Shown in pieces: positions 52,159-62,254 of a DNA stretch of 64,000 nucleotides. The DNA lies in contig NZ_PGCP01000021.1 in the NCBI RefSeq assembly GCF_002812985.1, positions 1 to 64,000 of the forward strand, in the 5' to 3' direction. Below the pieces are notes generated by a model that saw only the letters and a list, made by a program, of their open reading frames with translations, did not search any database and was not told the DNA's origin. Source of the DNA: Aeromonas lusitana (GTDB lineage: Bacteria; Pseudomonadota; Gammaproteobacteria; Enterobacterales; Aeromonadaceae). A program made the translations under genes and the position numbers. Within the stretch, counting starts at the first letter, position 1. Every line of letters starts with the position of its first letter.

Positions 52159-53835
52159 TTAAAACGTGACGCTGGCGCGGTAGTAAAGTACCCAGGGGTC
52201 GGGATTGAGCCAGCCAGGGGCGCTGACGGGAAACCCTATGCTGATGTTGGCGGTAAGGTGTTGATAGCGCTGTTCCCAACCGGCGGCGGTTCCCACCAGG
52301 CTGCGCCAGCTATCTTGCTGATTTCCCAAATCGACCCGGCCCATGTCCAGAGCTAGCCAGATACGCCACTGACCAAGCCAGGCGGGTGACTGTCCCTGCC
52401 AGCTCACTTCGTTACGCAGGTAGCCGCCGGTGTCTCCACTGATGCTCTGCTCCTTGAAGCCGCGTACAGAAGCCTCTCCCCCCAGAGAGAGGCGCTCCAC
52501 GCTGTAGAGCACGTCCGGTGACCATTGCAACGAACCGGTCGACAACCACCCCAGATGCTCCCCCGCCGTACTGTAGCTACCAAACAGCCCCCATTTTTCA
52601 AACTGGGCTTGGGGCAGCAGGGGGGAGCGGCCATGGTCGCTGTCGGCGCCGAACCAGTCGGTACCCAGGGTCAGGGCCGGGTTCAGGGTAAAGAAGTGGC
52701 GGTCGATCCGTGTCGCCAAGTTGAGTCCAAGGCGAAGAGAGGAGAGTTCATAGCTGCTGCTCTCCAGCAACTGCTCCATGATGAGGTTGCGGCTCTGACG
52801 ATGAGTCATGCCGGCTACCGCCGATATCTTGCTTTCCCCATCCCGATAGAGGGTCCGGGCGAGGTTGCCGGTGACGGTGCGCGTGTCTCCCCGACTCTCA
52901 AACACAAATCCGCGGGATTGCACGTCGTTGCGGTATTCGCTGTACTGATAACCCGCATCCAGCAACCAATAGCCGTAGGGCAGGCTCACGCCGGCTTGCC
53001 AGGTCGCCGCATTATGGGCATCGCGCCCATCCGTGCTGCTGGAAGCCCCCAGGGTCCATTGATCGGCCAACGACAGCAGATCATCGGCGCTCAGCGACAG
53101 GCGTCCCTGCTCTTCTCCCGTACTCTGCTGGCCGCTGTTATCCAGATCCAGGCTCCCCTGTACGGGGAAGGCTCGCCCTCCCTTGAGGTTGACGATGGAG
53201 AGTCCTGCCTGGTGACCGGGTTGAATATCGAGGCGATAGGAGAATGACCGCAGCCGGGAGAGCTGATCCACCCCCTGCTCAAGATCCCGCAGATTGAGGA
53301 TCTCGCCAACCAAACCGGGGAACAGAGTTCGGGTCATGGGGTCGGGTTGACCATCCACCACTATGGCCTCGATGCGCCCCTCCAATACCCCCAGGGTCAG
53401 AACGCCAGTCGCAAGATCCTGCTCCGGCAGGAAGGCCCGACTGGTGATATAGCCCTTGGCCAGATACCACTGGCTAACGGCACGGATCAGACCGTTGATA
53501 TGGGAGAGGCCCATGCAGGTATTCAGATAAGTGTCGGTGAGACTGGCGCTGGTCTTGGCATCCAGCACTGTGCTCCCCTCCAGGCGGATCTCGGTCACCT
53601 GGAAACAAGGACCACTCGCCTCGGCATCACCCGGCGTTGCCGGGGCAGGTAACGGCAACTGACGCGCCACCTCATCACGCTGCCGGGCCGCATCCTCGAG
53701 CAGAGCACGCTGGCGCCGTTCAACATCATTTTGATCCAGCGGAGACGACAAAGGCCCAGCAGCATCGACGCCCTGAGCGAATAGTAAAAACAACGCAACT
53801 GCGCCCGTGCAAATGCGTGAGGTGTAGCAACCCAT
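52159..53835 (-). CDS. cdiB: CdiB/TpsB outer-membrane transporter for CdiA
   Basis: An Omp85-type two-partner-secretion porter of 558 residues (ShlB/FhaC/HecB family) that exports CdiA. A signal peptide (about 1-25, ending GVDAAG) is followed by an N-terminal plug helix rich in Arg/Gln, two POTRA domains (about 75-230; ITEIRLEGSTVL-like strand and ILNLRDLEQGVDQL), and a 16-strand barrel with the L6 motif SVRGF. The protein ends in Phe, the usual barrel signature. The ATG at 53835 is preferred; a GTG at 53868 would add 11 residues. cdiA follows after 11 bases. Confidence 0.93.
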   Translation of the reverse strand: MGCYTSRICTGAVALFLLFAQGVDAAGPLSSPLDQNDVERRQRALLEDAARQRDEVARQLPLPAPATPGDAEASGPCFQVTEIRLEGSTVLDAKTSASLTDTYLNTCMGLSHINGLIRAVSQWYLAKGYITSRAFLPEQDLATGVLTLGVLEGRIEAIVVDGQPDPMTRTLFPGLVGEILNLRDLEQGVDQLSRLRSFSYRLDIQPGHQAGLSIVNLKGGRAFPVQGSLDLDNSGQQSTGEEQGRLSLSADDLLSLADQWTLGASSSTDGRDAHNAATWQAGVSLPYGYWLLDAGYQYSEYRNDVQSRGFVFESRGDTRTVTGNLARTLYRDGESKISAVAGMTHRQSRNLIMEQLLESSSYELSSLRLGLNLATRIDRHFFTLNPALTLGTDWFGADSDHGRSPLLPQAQFEKWGLFGSYSTAGEHLGWLSTGSLQWSPDVLYSVERLSLGGEASVRGFKEQSISGDTGGYLRNEVSWQGQSPAWLGQWRIWLALDMGRVDLGNQQDSWRSLVGTAAGWEQRYQHLTANISIGFPVSAPGWLNPDPWVLYYRASVTF

Positions 53836-54328
53836 TGTGATGAATCTTCTAATTGTTTTTAGTGCCACCTTGTCGTGCGCCAGAAACTCGAACTGGTTTC
53901 TTTATGAACACGAAAGACCTGAACGGGGCGGATTATACAGAAGGCGACATTGGGTGCGACACCTTTTGTCACCCCTCCTGTGATGTTGATCTCGTCAAGA
54001 GATAAAGAATACGTTTGTCTTTAACTGCGTCCATCTGCCGCCTTCTTGCTGACAAGATCACCAATAATAAGCCAACCCATCAGCCTTAGTTTGTCGTCAG
54101 GACAAAGCGTGCGGCAGCCATTGCTCTAACCAGCCGAACTGGGCCTATATGAATTGAATAGTTATCATTTAACTCCATTTCATTGATTTTTCTCAATCTT
54201 GTGAAGCTGGATGCGGCGTAAGGTGGAAGGACTGAGGGCTCGAGTAGAGCCGTACGATCAGACTGATCGGAACGTCAGCTTATCCAGTGGCGGCTGGCAT
54301 TACACATCATCAAAAGGAATTCATTCAC
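53836..54328. other. Divergent control region between cdiB and the DoxX gene
   Basis: This 490-base region has no gene. It should contain the cdiB promoter. An FNR-like site, TTGAT-TTTT-CTCAA (one mismatch), lies at 54183-54196 upstream of the DoxX gene. No clear cdi regulatory site was recognised. Confidence 0.4.
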
Positions 54329-54763
54329 ATGGTTGAGACACTGCTGAACAACATCAATCGCCTGCTGCACCACGAAGACATGGGCAAATTGTTACTGCGA
54401 TTGGCCGTCGGGGGCTTGATGCTGTTTCACGGCCTACACAAGCTGATAGATGGTGTGGATGGCATCAGCGCCATGCTGATGGCGAAGGGGCTGCCGGGGG
54501 TTATCGCCTATGGGGTGCTGCTGGGAGAAGTGGTTGCGCCCCTGCTGATCATCCTCGGCGTCTTGACCCGGCCGGCGGCGCTGGTGCTGGCGTTCACCAT
54601 GGTGGTGGCCTGGCTGATGGTGGGCACGGCCAAGACCTGGCAGCTGGATGCGGTCGGGGCCTGGGCCATCGAGAGCCTGGCCTACTTCTTTATCGGGGCA
54701 CTGGCGGTGGCGCTGCTCGGGGCCGGACGTTTCTCCCTTGCCGGCAATACCAGCTGGCGATAG
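54329..54763 (+). CDS. DoxX family membrane protein
   Basis: A 144-residue inner-membrane protein with four hydrophobic helices. It has the family features LLLRLAVGGLMLFHGLHKL near the start and GVLLGEVVAPLLIILGVLTRPAAL in the middle. DoxX/YphA proteins are linked to quinone or thiol redox functions in some bacteria, but the role here is unknown. The ATG at 54329 follows AAAAGGAATT; the frame opens at 54287. A possible FNR site upstream hints at oxygen control. Confidence 0.85.
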   Translation: MVETLLNNINRLLHHEDMGKLLLRLAVGGLMLFHGLHKLIDGVDGISAMLMAKGLPGVIAYGVLLGEVVAPLLIILGVLTRPAALVLAFTMVVAWLMVGTAKTWQLDAVGAWAIESLAYFFIGALAVALLGAGRFSLAGNTSWR

Positions 54764-54909
54764 TCGATTTGAGTGGAATATTTATCTGAATAATCAAACA
54801 AAAACATCCCGTTTAATCCATAAATAATCAATTAAATAGAGTCATTACGAGATTTAAGTTCGATAGATCAGCACAGCATCGGGGTCGCCATCTTATCTCC
54901 TCGACATAA

Positions 54910-54938
54910 AAAAGCCCTGCCAGATTGGCAGGGCTTTT
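54910..54938. terminator. Terminator between DoxX gene and rhlE
   Basis: AAAAGCCCTGCC pairs with GGCAGGGCTTTT around AGATT, serving both convergent genes. Confidence 0.9.
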
Positions 54939-54979
54939 CCTATCTATCGCATCGGCGGTGAGGGAGTTCCCCCACCCGC

Positions 54980-56368
54980 TTATTGATTGTGGCTGGCGCG
55001 GCGAGGACGACGGGCCTGGGCCGGTTTTCCAGCACCATCGGCCGGACGCTGACCGCCCTGGGGCTTGCCACCGTTACCGGAGCGGGCACCGCCGCCGTTA
55101 TTGCCTGAGCGACCGGCGCCCTGACGCTGGCCTTGACCCTGCGGGCGCGGCGCACGGCGCTGCTCGCTCGGATCGCGCGGCTCTTTGCGCAGGGGCGCGC
55201 CGATACCACGGGCGATGTTATCCAGGGTCTCGCGGGAGGCTTCGAAACCGGCCACCTGCTCGCACGGGATGTTCTGCTTGGTCAGGCGCTCGATGGCCTT
55301 GATCAGCTTGCCTTCATCGGCCGCGACCAGGGAGATGGCGTGACCGGCTGCGCCGGCACGGCCGGTACGGCCGATACGGTGCACATAGTCTTCCGCCACG
55401 TTCGGCAGCTCGAAGTTGACCACTTGCGGCAACTTGTCGATGTCCAGACCGCGGGCGGCGATGTCGGTCGCGACCAGCACCTTGACGCTACCATCCTTGA
55501 AACCGGCAAGGGCGCGGGTACGGGCCCCCTGGCTCTTGTTGCCGTGGATGGCGGCGGCGCTGACGCCGTTCTTGTCGAGGGTCTCGGCGACACGGTTGGC
55601 CATGTGCTTGGTGCGGGTGAACACCAGTACCTGCTGCCAGTCGTTGCTGGTCACCAGATGGCTCAGCAAGGCAATCTTGTTGGCCTTGTCGCACGGGTGC
55701 ACCAGCTGCTCGATACGCTCGGCTGTGCTGTTGCGCGGGGCCACTTCGATCACCGCCGGGTTGTTGAGCAGACCGGTGGCCAGCTCGCGGATTTCATCGG
55801 CGAAGGTGGCGGAGAACAGCAGGTTCTGACGCTGTTTCGGCATCAGGGCCAGGATCTTGCGGATGTCACGGATGAAGCCCATGTCGAGCATGCGGTCCGC
55901 TTCGTCCAGCACCAGGATTTCCACTTCATCAAAACGCACGGCGTTCTGGTTGTAGAGATCCATCAGGCGGCCCGGGCAGGCGACCAGCACATCCAGACCA
56001 CGGCGAGTCGCCATCATCTGCGGGTTGATGCTGACGCCGCCGAACACCACGTGGCTGCGCATCGGCAGATGCTTGCCGTAGTTGCGCACGCTCTCGCCTA
56101 CCTGGGCGGCCAGCTCGCGAGTCGGGGTCAGTACCAGGGCGCGAATGCGGTTAGGAGAGACCTTACGCTTGCTCTCCATCAGACGCTGCAGCATGGGCAG
56201 GGTAAAGCCTGCGGTCTTGCCGGTCCCGGTTTGGGCCGCCGCCATCAGGTCGCGGCCGGCCAGAACGGCGGGGATCGCTTGCAGCTGAATGGGGGACGGG
56301 GTGTCGTAGCCTTGCTCGGCAACGGCACGCAACAAGGGTTCGGCCAGACCGAGGGAAGAAAAACTCAT
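54980..56368 (-). CDS. rhlE: ATP-dependent RNA helicase RhlE
   Basis: A 462-residue DEAD-box helicase acting in ribosome assembly and RNA turnover. All motifs are visible: FSSLGL and the Q motif [48 protein letters not shown] and [10 protein letters not shown]. The last 75 residues are a low-complexity Gly/Arg/Gln tail (RNA-binding), typical of RhlE. Start and spacing are normal. It is divergent from a solute-binding protein gene. Confidence 0.93.
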   Translation of the reverse strand: MSFSSLGLAEPLLRAVAEQGYDTPSPIQLQAIPAVLAGRDLMAAAQTGTGKTAGFTLPMLQRLMESKRKVSPNRIRALVLTPTRELAAQVGESVRNYGKHLPMRSHVVFGGVSINPQMMATRRGLDVLVACPGRLMDLYNQNAVRFDEVEILVLDEADRMLDMGFIRDIRKILALMPKQRQNLLFSATFADEIRELATGLLNNPAVIEVAPRNSTAERIEQLVHPCDKANKIALLSHLVTSNDWQQVLVFTRTKHMANRVAETLDKNGVSAAAIHGNKSQGARTRALAGFKDGSVKVLVATDIAARGLDIDKLPQVVNFELPNVAEDYVHRIGRTGRAGAAGHAISLVAADEGKLIKAIERLTKQNIPCEQVAGFEASRETLDNIARGIGAPLRKEPRDPSEQRRAPRPQGQGQRQGAGRSGNNGGGARSGNGGKPQGGQRPADGAGKPAQARRPRRASHNQ

Positions 56369-56698
56369 AATTACCTGCTAGAGATAGGGGCGCCGGGGAT
56401 TTGTGGTGGGGCTCCTCTGCTGAGCCGATGCCATCTCACAAGAACTGGGCCTATTGAGAAAACAACGATTTCCCCGGGGAGCAGAGCAAAGGGGAAAGAA
56501 TAGAGGCGCAGTCTAACGGAGTTGGCACCGTCATACGAGAAAAATGTGACGACCCTCCCAGCATGGGTAGAAAAGAGGGCTGCCGCGGGGCAGAATGGCC
56601 ATGCTACAAGTCGCCCGAATCGCGGCCGCAAGGCTCATGACAACCGCCACCATGACACCGACATGGCAACACTATGGCCCAGAACAGGGAGGTTCTGC
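56369..56698. other. Divergent region between rhlE and the solute-binding gene
   Basis: About 330 bases. A plus-strand frame is open through part of it but has no ribosome site or family similarity. I read it as the two promoters and leader sequence only. Confidence 0.4.
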
Positions 56699-57511
56699 TT
56701 GATAAGGATGCATGTCCCCGGCGCGCTCTTGCACGCCCTGGGTCTGGCCTCACTGTTTGCCTTGAGCCTGCCGCTCATGGCCAGAGAGACGCTGTCGGTG
56801 GCCTGGAGCCACTGGCCCCCCTTCAGCCAGCTCGACGCCAGGGGGGAGCTTGAGGGGATCGATGTGCGTCTGACCCGCCAGATCCTGCAAGAGGCAGATC
56901 TTGAACCCACATTTCGCAACCTCCCCTGGGCCCGGGCCCTGCACCTGCTCGAGCGCGGCCAACTGGGTGCCGGCATGGGAGCGCTCGATACCCAGGAGCG
57001 GCGCCAGTTTGCCCGCTTCTCCGCCCCCTATCGGCGCGCCAGCTTTGTGCTGCTCAGCCATAGCGCCTCTGCGGGAGTCGTCGATCGTTGGCAGGGAATA
57101 GCGCGCTTTGAAGATCTGTGTCAGGCAAGCGGGCTGCGGCTTGGCAAGCTGCGGGGCACCCGCCCCACCCCGCTCACCGAGGCCTGCCCCTCCCTCAAGG
57201 AAGCGCGCGAATACAACTCGGATGACAAGCTCATCGAACTGCTGCTGGCACGGCGTCTCGATGGCATCATCATGGAGTGGCAACACGCCCAGTACCGGCT
57301 GGCGCAGCTGGGGGCGGAGGAGTTCATTGCCTGTCAGTTGCTCATGCACCAACAACCGGTCAGCCTGATGTTTGCAAAAGAGGCGCTGAGCGATGCCCAG
57401 CTCGCCCGCATCGACGCCGCCATCGCGGCCCTGCCCGCCCCCGATGTGGCTTTTGCCCCGCCCAATTGTCGCTTCGACAACACTCGCTTCCCCCAGGGGC
57501 CAGAGAGCTGA
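56699..57511 (+). CDS. Periplasmic solute-binding-like protein (SBP_bac_3 type)
   Basis: A 270-residue exported protein. I place the start at the TTG at 56699 because GGGAGG lies six bases upstream; the ATG at 56708 has no space for a ribosome site, and the longer upstream frame lacks any. The signal peptide covers about residues 1-30 (LHALGLASLFALSLPLMARE). The mature part has WSHWPPFSQLDARGELEGIDVRLTRQILQEA and LPWARALHLLERG, the pattern of amino-acid-binding-type proteins. No transporter genes are adjacent, so it may act as a sensor or orphan binding protein. Confidence 0.8.
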   Translation: MIRMHVPGALLHALGLASLFALSLPLMARETLSVAWSHWPPFSQLDARGELEGIDVRLTRQILQEADLEPTFRNLPWARALHLLERGQLGAGMGALDTQERRQFARFSAPYRRASFVLLSHSASAGVVDRWQGIARFEDLCQASGLRLGKLRGTRPTPLTEACPSLKEAREYNSDDKLIELLLARRLDGIIMEWQHAQYRLAQLGAEEFIACQLLMHQQPVSLMFAKEALSDAQLARIDAAIAALPAPDVAFAPPNCRFDNTRFPQGPES

Positions 57512-57533
57512 ACACTGGTCATGAATGCCCATG

Positions 57534-57562
57534 AAAAAGGCGACCCTTGGGTCGCCTTTTTT
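57534..57562 (+). terminator. Terminator after the solute-binding gene
   Basis: AAAAAGGCGACCC pairs with GGGTCGCCTTTTTT around TT. It also faces aroC from the other side. Confidence 0.9.
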
Positions 57563-57629
57563 ACGCTTGTATGGCTGTTGTGATCAGCCGCTTGTCCGAT
57601 GCACTGATCATCGTCTGCTTATCAGCGAC

Positions 57630-58718
57630 TCAGCGCAGCTGAGGGGTCTGGGTCAGCACGCCCATGTTCTGGGCACGGTGGCGCAGCAGGTGATCCATCA
57701 GCACCAGGGCCAGCATGGCCTCGGCGATGGGCACGGCGCGGATGCCGACGCAAGGATCATGACGGCCCTTGGTGATCATCTCGGTGGCCTCACCACTGAT
57801 GGTGATGGTCTTTCCCGGTACCGTGATGCTGGAGGTCGGCTTGAGCGCCATGCTTACCACTATGTCCTGGCCTGAGGAGATACCCCCCAGGATGCCGCCC
57901 GAGTGGTTGCTGGCAAAACCGGTCGGGGTCATCTCGTCGCGATGCTCCGAGCCTTTTTGCTCCACCACGGCGAAGCCATCACCGATCTCCACGCCCTTGA
58001 CCGCGTTGATACCCATCATGGCGTGAGCGATGTCGGCGTCGAGGCGATCAAACACTGGCTCCCCCAGGCCCACCGGCACATTGGTGGCGATCACCTGCAC
58101 CTTGGCGCCGACGCTGTTGCCCTCTTTCTTGAGGGCGCGCATGTATTCGTCGAGCGCCTCCAGCTTGCCCGCATCCGGGAAGAAGAAGGGATTCTGCTCA
58201 ATCTGCGCCCCATCGAACGCTTCGGCCTTGATGGGGCCGAGCTGGGAGAGGAAGCCCTGGATCTCGATGCCGTGCATCTGCTTGAGGTACTTCTTGGCGA
58301 TGGCACCCGCCGCCACCCGCATGGCGGTCTCCCGCGCCGAGGAGCGACCGCCGCCACGGTAGTCACGCTGGCCGTACTTCTGGTGATAGGTGTAATCGGC
58401 GTGGCCCGGGCGGAACAGGTCCTTGATGTCGGAGTAATCCTTGGAGCGCTGATCCTGGTTCTCGATCATCAGACCGATGGAGGTGCCGGTGGTTTTGCCC
58501 TCAAACACCCCCGCCAGGATCTTCACCTCGTCATCCTCGCGGCGCTGGGTGGTATAGCGGGAGGTACCGGGCTTGCGGCGGTCCAGATCGATTTGCAGAT
58601 CCGCTTCGCTTATCTCAAGCCCGGGCGGGCAGCCGTCGACCACGGCGCCGAGCGCCAGGCCATGGCTCTCGCCGAAGGTGGTGACCCGAAAGAGTTGGCC
58701 AAAACTGTTCCCTGCCAT
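57630..58718 (-). CDS. aroC: Chorismate synthase
   Basis: The last shikimate-pathway enzyme, 362 residues, makes chorismate from EPSP with reduced FMN. Signatures are [14 protein letters not shown] at the start, the [21 protein letters not shown] region with the FMN/EPSP-binding His and Arg residues, and the C-terminal [18 protein letters not shown]. Length equals E. coli AroC (361). It follows prmB by 16 bases, the same prmB-aroC order as in E. coli. Confidence 0.97.
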   Translation of the reverse strand: MAGNSFGQLFRVTTFGESHGLALGAVVDGCPPGLEISEADLQIDLDRRKPGTSRYTTQRREDDEVKILAGVFEGKTTGTSIGLMIENQDQRSKDYSDIKDLFRPGHADYTYHQKYGQRDYRGGGRSSARETAMRVAAGAIAKKYLKQMHGIEIQGFLSQLGPIKAEAFDGAQIEQNPFFFPDAGKLEALDEYMRALKKEGNSVGAKVQVIATNVPVGLGEPVFDRLDADIAHAMMGINAVKGVEIGDGFAVVEQKGSEHRDEMTPTGFASNHSGGILGGISSGQDIVVSMALKPTSSITVPGKTITISGEATEMITKGRHDPCVGIRAVPIAEAMLALVLMDHLLRHRAQNMGVLTQTPQLR

Positions 58719-58734
58719 GGAGGCTCCTTGCTGC

Positions 58735-59670
58735 TTAGCTCTTGTAAATCGCGAAATGATCCTGATATTGCACCAGCTCGGCCCGGGTCATCACGAACAC
58801 GCCGTGACCGCCGTTCTCGAACTCGACCCAAGTGAAAGGCACCTCGGGGAACTGGGCTTCCAGGTGGATCATGCTGTTGCCCACCTCGACCACCAGCACG
58901 CCGTCCTCGTTGAGGAAGTCGGCGGCATTGGCCAGGATGCGCTTGGTCAGTTTCAAGCCATCGGAGCCGGAGGCGAGCGCGAGCTCGGGTTCGTGACGGA
59001 ACTCGTCCGGCAGATCCGACATGTCCTCGGAATCCACGTAGGGCGGGTTGGAGACGATGAGATCGTACTTGTCACCGGCAGGCAGATCGCGCATCAGATC
59101 GGAGCGGATCGGGATAACCTGCTGCTCGAGGCCATGATCGTTGATGTTGCGCTCGGCCACGTTCAGGGCATCGACGCTGATGTCGATGGCATCCACTTCC
59201 GCGTGGGGGAATTCGTGGGCCATGACGATGGCGATGCAACCGGAGCCGGTGCAAAGATCCATGATCCGGGTCGGTTCCTCTTTCAAGAAGGGCGCGAAGC
59301 GGTTGGCCACCATCTCGGCGATGGGGGAGCGCGGGATCAGCACTCGCTCGTCCACGTAGAACTCCCAGCCGGCATACCAGGCCTTGTTGGTCAGGTAGGC
59401 GGCGGGCACCCGCTCCTGCACCCGGCGGATGATGAGCTCGGCGATGCGGTGACGCTCGCTGGTGGTCAAACGGGAGTGGCGCATGCCCGGATCCACGTCT
59501 GGCGGCAGATGTAACGCGGGCAGCACCAGTTGCACGGCCTCATCCCAGGCGTTGTCGGTACCATGTCCGTAGAAGATCCCGGCGTCGTTGAAACGACTCA
59601 TGGCCCAGCGCAACATGTCCTGGATGGTGTGCATCTCGGCAACCACCTCATCGATAAATATCTTGTCCAA
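58735..59670 (-). CDS. prmB: 50S ribosomal protein uL3 glutamine methyltransferase
   Basis: PrmB N5-methylates a Gln of ribosomal protein L3. The 311-residue protein has an N-terminal helical domain and a class I methyltransferase core with [14 protein letters not shown] and the NPPY motif ([16 protein letters not shown]). I use the TTG at 59670, which gives [10 protein letters not shown] as in E. coli and has GGAGG five or six bases upstream; the frame is open slightly further. It forms an operon with aroC and is divergent from smrB. Confidence 0.94.
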   Translation of the reverse strand: MDKIFIDEVVAEMHTIQDMLRWAMSRFNDAGIFYGHGTDNAWDEAVQLVLPALHLPPDVDPGMRHSRLTTSERHRIAELIIRRVQERVPAAYLTNKAWYAGWEFYVDERVLIPRSPIAEMVANRFAPFLKEEPTRIMDLCTGSGCIAIVMAHEFPHAEVDAIDISVDALNVAERNINDHGLEQQVIPIRSDLMRDLPAGDKYDLIVSNPPYVDSEDMSDLPDEFRHEPELALASGSDGLKLTKRILANAADFLNEDGVLVVEVGNSMIHLEAQFPEVPFTWVEFENGGHGVFVMTRAELVQYQDHFAIYKS

Positions 59671-59736
59671 ATCCACCTCCAAGTCGAGTAATATCCGGCC
59701 CGAGCATTCTTATATAACGAGCAAGACGAGTACCTG

Positions 59737-60261
59737 ATGAAAAAAACGCCCTCACCCACAGACGAGGAAAGCCTGCTGTTTCGCGATGCGGTCAAAGGTA
59801 CCCGGAAAATAAAGCAAGATACCATAAGGGCCGACTTGCGCCCGGTCAAGCAGAAACGCGAACTGCGTGAGAGCCGCGAAAAGCTTGGGGTCGACCACTT
59901 TTTCAGCGATGAATACCAGCCCCATCTGGATGAGGATGGCCCGACCCGTTTCGTGCGCGAAGATGTGTCGGCATTCGAGCTGAAAAAGCTCAAACGCGGC
60001 AGCTATCCGCCGGAGATTTATCTCGATCTGCACGGCATGAACCAGAACCAGGCGAAACAGGAGCTGGCCGCCCTGCTGACCCTGTGCCAAAAGGAGAACA
60101 TCCACGTCGCCTCCGTGATGCACGGCATCGGCAAGCATGTCCTCAAGCAGCGGATCCCGAGCTGGCTGGCCCAGCATCCCAATGTGCGCGCCTTCCACCA
60201 GGCTCCTCGCGAGTGGGGCGGCGACAGCGCCATCCTAGTGCTGCTGGATATCGAAGAATAA
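59737..60261 (+). CDS. smrB: Endonuclease SmrB (ribosome rescue)
   Basis: A 174-residue SMR-domain nuclease that cuts mRNA between collided ribosomes. An N-terminal extension (1-85, ribosome contact) leads to the SMR domain with IYLDLHGMNQNQAK and VMHGIGKHVLKQ. Length is close to E. coli SmrB (183). It is divergent from prmB with a 66-base gap, as in E. coli. The ribosome site is weak. Confidence 0.93.
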   Translation: MKKTPSPTDEESLLFRDAVKGTRKIKQDTIRADLRPVKQKRELRESREKLGVDHFFSDEYQPHLDEDGPTRFVREDVSAFELKKLKRGSYPPEIYLDLHGMNQNQAKQELAALLTLCQKENIHVASVMHGIGKHVLKQRIPSWLAQHPNVRAFHQAPREWGGDSAILVLLDIEE

Positions 60262-60311
60262 AGAGCTGATCGGGCAGGATAAGGCGGCATCTGCCTTGCC
60301 GCCTCCCCAAT

Positions 60312-60344
60312 AAAACAGCACCGGCCAATGGCCGGTGCTGTTTT
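60312..60344. terminator. Terminator between smrB and the SRPBCC gene
   Basis: AAAACAGCACCGGCC pairs with GGCCGGTGCTGTTTT around AAT. It serves both convergent genes. Confidence 0.93.
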
Positions 60345-60353
60345 ATTCATGTT

Positions 60354-60764
60354 TCAGCTCGCGCTTTCCATATGTCGCTTGAAGTTGTTCAAGATGCTCT
60401 GCCAACCGGCCCGCTGCTGCTCGCCACTGTGCTCCGATTCGGCGTCAAACTCCTCGTTGATGAGGGTTTCCCCTGCCTCTTCCTGGAAGTGCACAGTCAC
60501 GCTGCGGCCATCATCCATGACGTAGCGCAGCAGCGTCGGCGCCTCCACGGCGGTGAAGGTGCCCTCGAAATCAAACCCCAGGCTGCCGTCCCTGGCCGCC
60601 ATATGGTGGCAGAACCGTCCCCCGACCCTCAGGTCGACCCGGCTGTCGTCGGTGTGCCAATCCTCGGAGGCGGCGTTCCACTGCATGATGCTGGCGGGTG
60701 TGTTCCAGCCCTGCCAGACGGCGGCGATCGGCCGCGCTACCCGTACGCTGACATTGATCTTCAT
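60354..60764 (-). CDS. SRPBCC/AHSA1-type protein
   Basis: A 136-residue START-like protein of the activator of Hsp90 ATPase 1 group (polyketide cyclase-like). The fold markers are IAAVWQGWNTPASIMQWNAASEDWHT near the start, GGRFCHHMAARDGS and the C-terminal helix GWQSILNNFKRHME. Such proteins hold hydrophobic ligands; no specific role can be given. An AAGGAAGAGCAAG ribosome site precedes the start. Confidence 0.82.
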   Translation of the reverse strand: MKINVSVRVARPIAAVWQGWNTPASIMQWNAASEDWHTDDSRVDLRVGGRFCHHMAARDGSLGFDFEGTFTAVEAPTLLRYVMDDGRSVTVHFQEEAGETLINEEFDAESEHSGEQQRAGWQSILNNFKRHMESAS

Positions 60765-60931
60765 CTTGCTCTTCCTTATAAAAGCTCATCCGCTTACAGG
60801 CTAGTGCCGTTTGCCGCGTCCAGTGCGCCTCTGCCCGCTCAGGCGCAGCACGCTTGCAACAAGAGACCGATGCGGCCTTGTCATATGGCATGGCTCACTG
60901 TGCTGGGGCGACAATCGGCTGTCATCCCCCT

Positions 60932-61546
60932 TCAAGAACCACAAGACGAGCCCTGCCCATTCGGGCGATGGAACCGGATGGGTGAAGGAGCAGAGGCGAG
61001 GTTGACCACCAGCCTGCCACCGTTATGCAATTGCCAATCGAAAAAATCGGCAAACCCAGCACAGGTAAGGGCCCGGATCACCTTGGCCACCACCCCGTGG
61101 GCCACCAGCAATACCCGCTCCCCCTCATGTTCATGCGCAAGCTCGGTCAATCCCTGGGATACCCTGGCGATCACGGCGTCCAGGGATTCCCCGCCGGGGG
61201 GGGCCTCGGCCCAGCGCCGGGTGATGTTGCGCGCCCACAGCTCGGGGTAGCGCTCCCGCGCCTCCCCTTGGGTCAGCCCCTCAAACAACCCCACATGCCG
61301 CTCACGAAAGGCCGGGATGAGCTGAACAGGCAGCACCAGCGCACGGGACATCTGCTCGGCACTCTGCCTCGCCCGCAGCAAGGGGGATGACACCAGCAGC
61401 GCAAACGGCGCCTCAGTTGAAAGCCCCAGCGCCAGCTCGGACATCTGTCTGCGCCCCTCCTCGTTGAGCGGAATATCCAGGGCGCCGAGATAGCGGCTCT
61501 CGGCATTGGCCCGGGTCTGCCCATGGCGGATCACCACCAGTTCCAT
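60932..61546 (-). CDS. Histidine phosphatase family protein
   Basis: A 204-residue phosphatase of the phosphoglycerate-mutase-like fold. The catalytic RHG motif is at residues 7-9 (IRHGQTRANAES), and the second His lies in LLVAHGVVAKVI. SPLLRARQSAE and FRERHVGLFEGLT are standard elements. Family members include CobC (alpha-ribazole phosphatase) and GpmB; no cobalamin gene is nearby. The start has AAGGAGC upstream. Confidence 0.85.
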   Translation of the reverse strand: MELVVIRHGQTRANAESRYLGALDIPLNEEGRRQMSELALGLSTEAPFALLVSSPLLRARQSAEQMSRALVLPVQLIPAFRERHVGLFEGLTQGEARERYPELWARNITRRWAEAPPGGESLDAVIARVSQGLTELAHEHEGERVLLVAHGVVAKVIRALTCAGFADFFDWQLHNGGRLVVNLASAPSPIRFHRPNGQGSSCGS

Positions 61547-61585
61547 CGGTGCTCCTTATGTCTCGGTATCGCTCTACCGGGCGCG

Positions 61586-61795
61586 CTACCCCTGCGCCAG
61601 GAAATGGGCCACCAGGGCGTTGGCATGACCGTGGCCCATGCCGTGCTCGGCTTTCAACCAGGCCACCAGCGCCATGTGTTTCTTCTCCTCCCGACTCGCC
61701 AGCAGCGTCAGCCAGTGAGCGATGGGCTCGCCGTATTTCTGCTCGATGGAGGGAAAATACGAGGCGGGCCCCTTCACCTTGGGTTGTTCATCCAT
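61586..61795 (-). CDS. DUF4287 small protein
   Basis: A 69-residue protein reading MDEQPKVKGPASYFPSIEQ, then KYGEPIAHWLTLL and HMALVAWLKAEHGMGHGHAN, the DUF4287 pattern. I use the ATG at 61795 because AAGGAGACTGTC precedes it; the frame is open 15 codons upstream. Function unknown. It lies in a run of small minus-strand single-domain genes. Confidence 0.82.
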   Translation of the reverse strand: MDEQPKVKGPASYFPSIEQKYGEPIAHWLTLLASREEKKHMALVAWLKAEHGMGHGHANALVAHFLAQG

Positions 61796-61855
61796 GACAG
61801 TCTCCTTGGGTCGCGGCGCCCGCACCTGTGGCACGGGCATGGGTCGATAAGGTGC

Positions 61856-62254
61856 TTAAGGTTTGGGGGCAAACTGCTCGAACACCTGCTGACCGGTCAG
61901 GGTCGGGGTGTCGTTCTTGAGTTCATAGAAAGCCGGCTTCTCGTCGATAAAGATCTGGCTGGCGAGCTCGAACGCCTCTTCCTGGAACAGGCCGGCGGAC
62001 AGGATGTACTCATCCGTTGGCAACAGATGGTAGAAAAGGTGAGTGCCGCAGGTCGGGCAGAAGCCGCGCTCCGCCCACTCGGAGGAGCGATAGGCTGCTG
62101 GGGCGATCCCGGTAAAGCGGACCGCCGTGCCGCTGTGCACCGCAAACATGGGCCCGCCGGACCAGCGCCGGCACATGGCGCAGTGGCACAGGTTGACCTC
62201 TTTATGATCGCCGGTCGACACGACCACACCGCCACACAGACAATGACCTTCCAT
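61856..62254 (-). CDS. GFA/CENP-V family zinc protein
   Basis: A 132-residue glutathione-dependent formaldehyde-activating-enzyme-type protein. Zinc cysteines are Cys5 and Cys7 (GHCLCGG), Cys23, Cys25 and Cys28 (CHCAMCRRWSGG) and Cys66 and Cys69 (CPTCG). The ATG at 62254 follows AAGGAGACAG; a longer frame to 62431 overlaps the next gene and is not supported. The family fold is clear, but enzymatic activity is rarely proven. Confidence 0.85.
   Translation of the reverse strand: MEGHCLCGGVVVSTGDHKEVNLCHCAMCRRWSGGPMFAVHSGTAVRFTGIAPAAYRSSEWAERGFCPTCGTHLFYHLLPTDEYILSAGLFQEEAFELASQIFIDEKPAFYELKNDTPTLTGQQVFEQFAPKP

Noticed and set aside
54145-54180. Fur box upstream of the DoxX gene
   Set aside because: GAATAGTTATCATTTA matches only part of the Fur consensus, too weak to call in AT-rich sequence.
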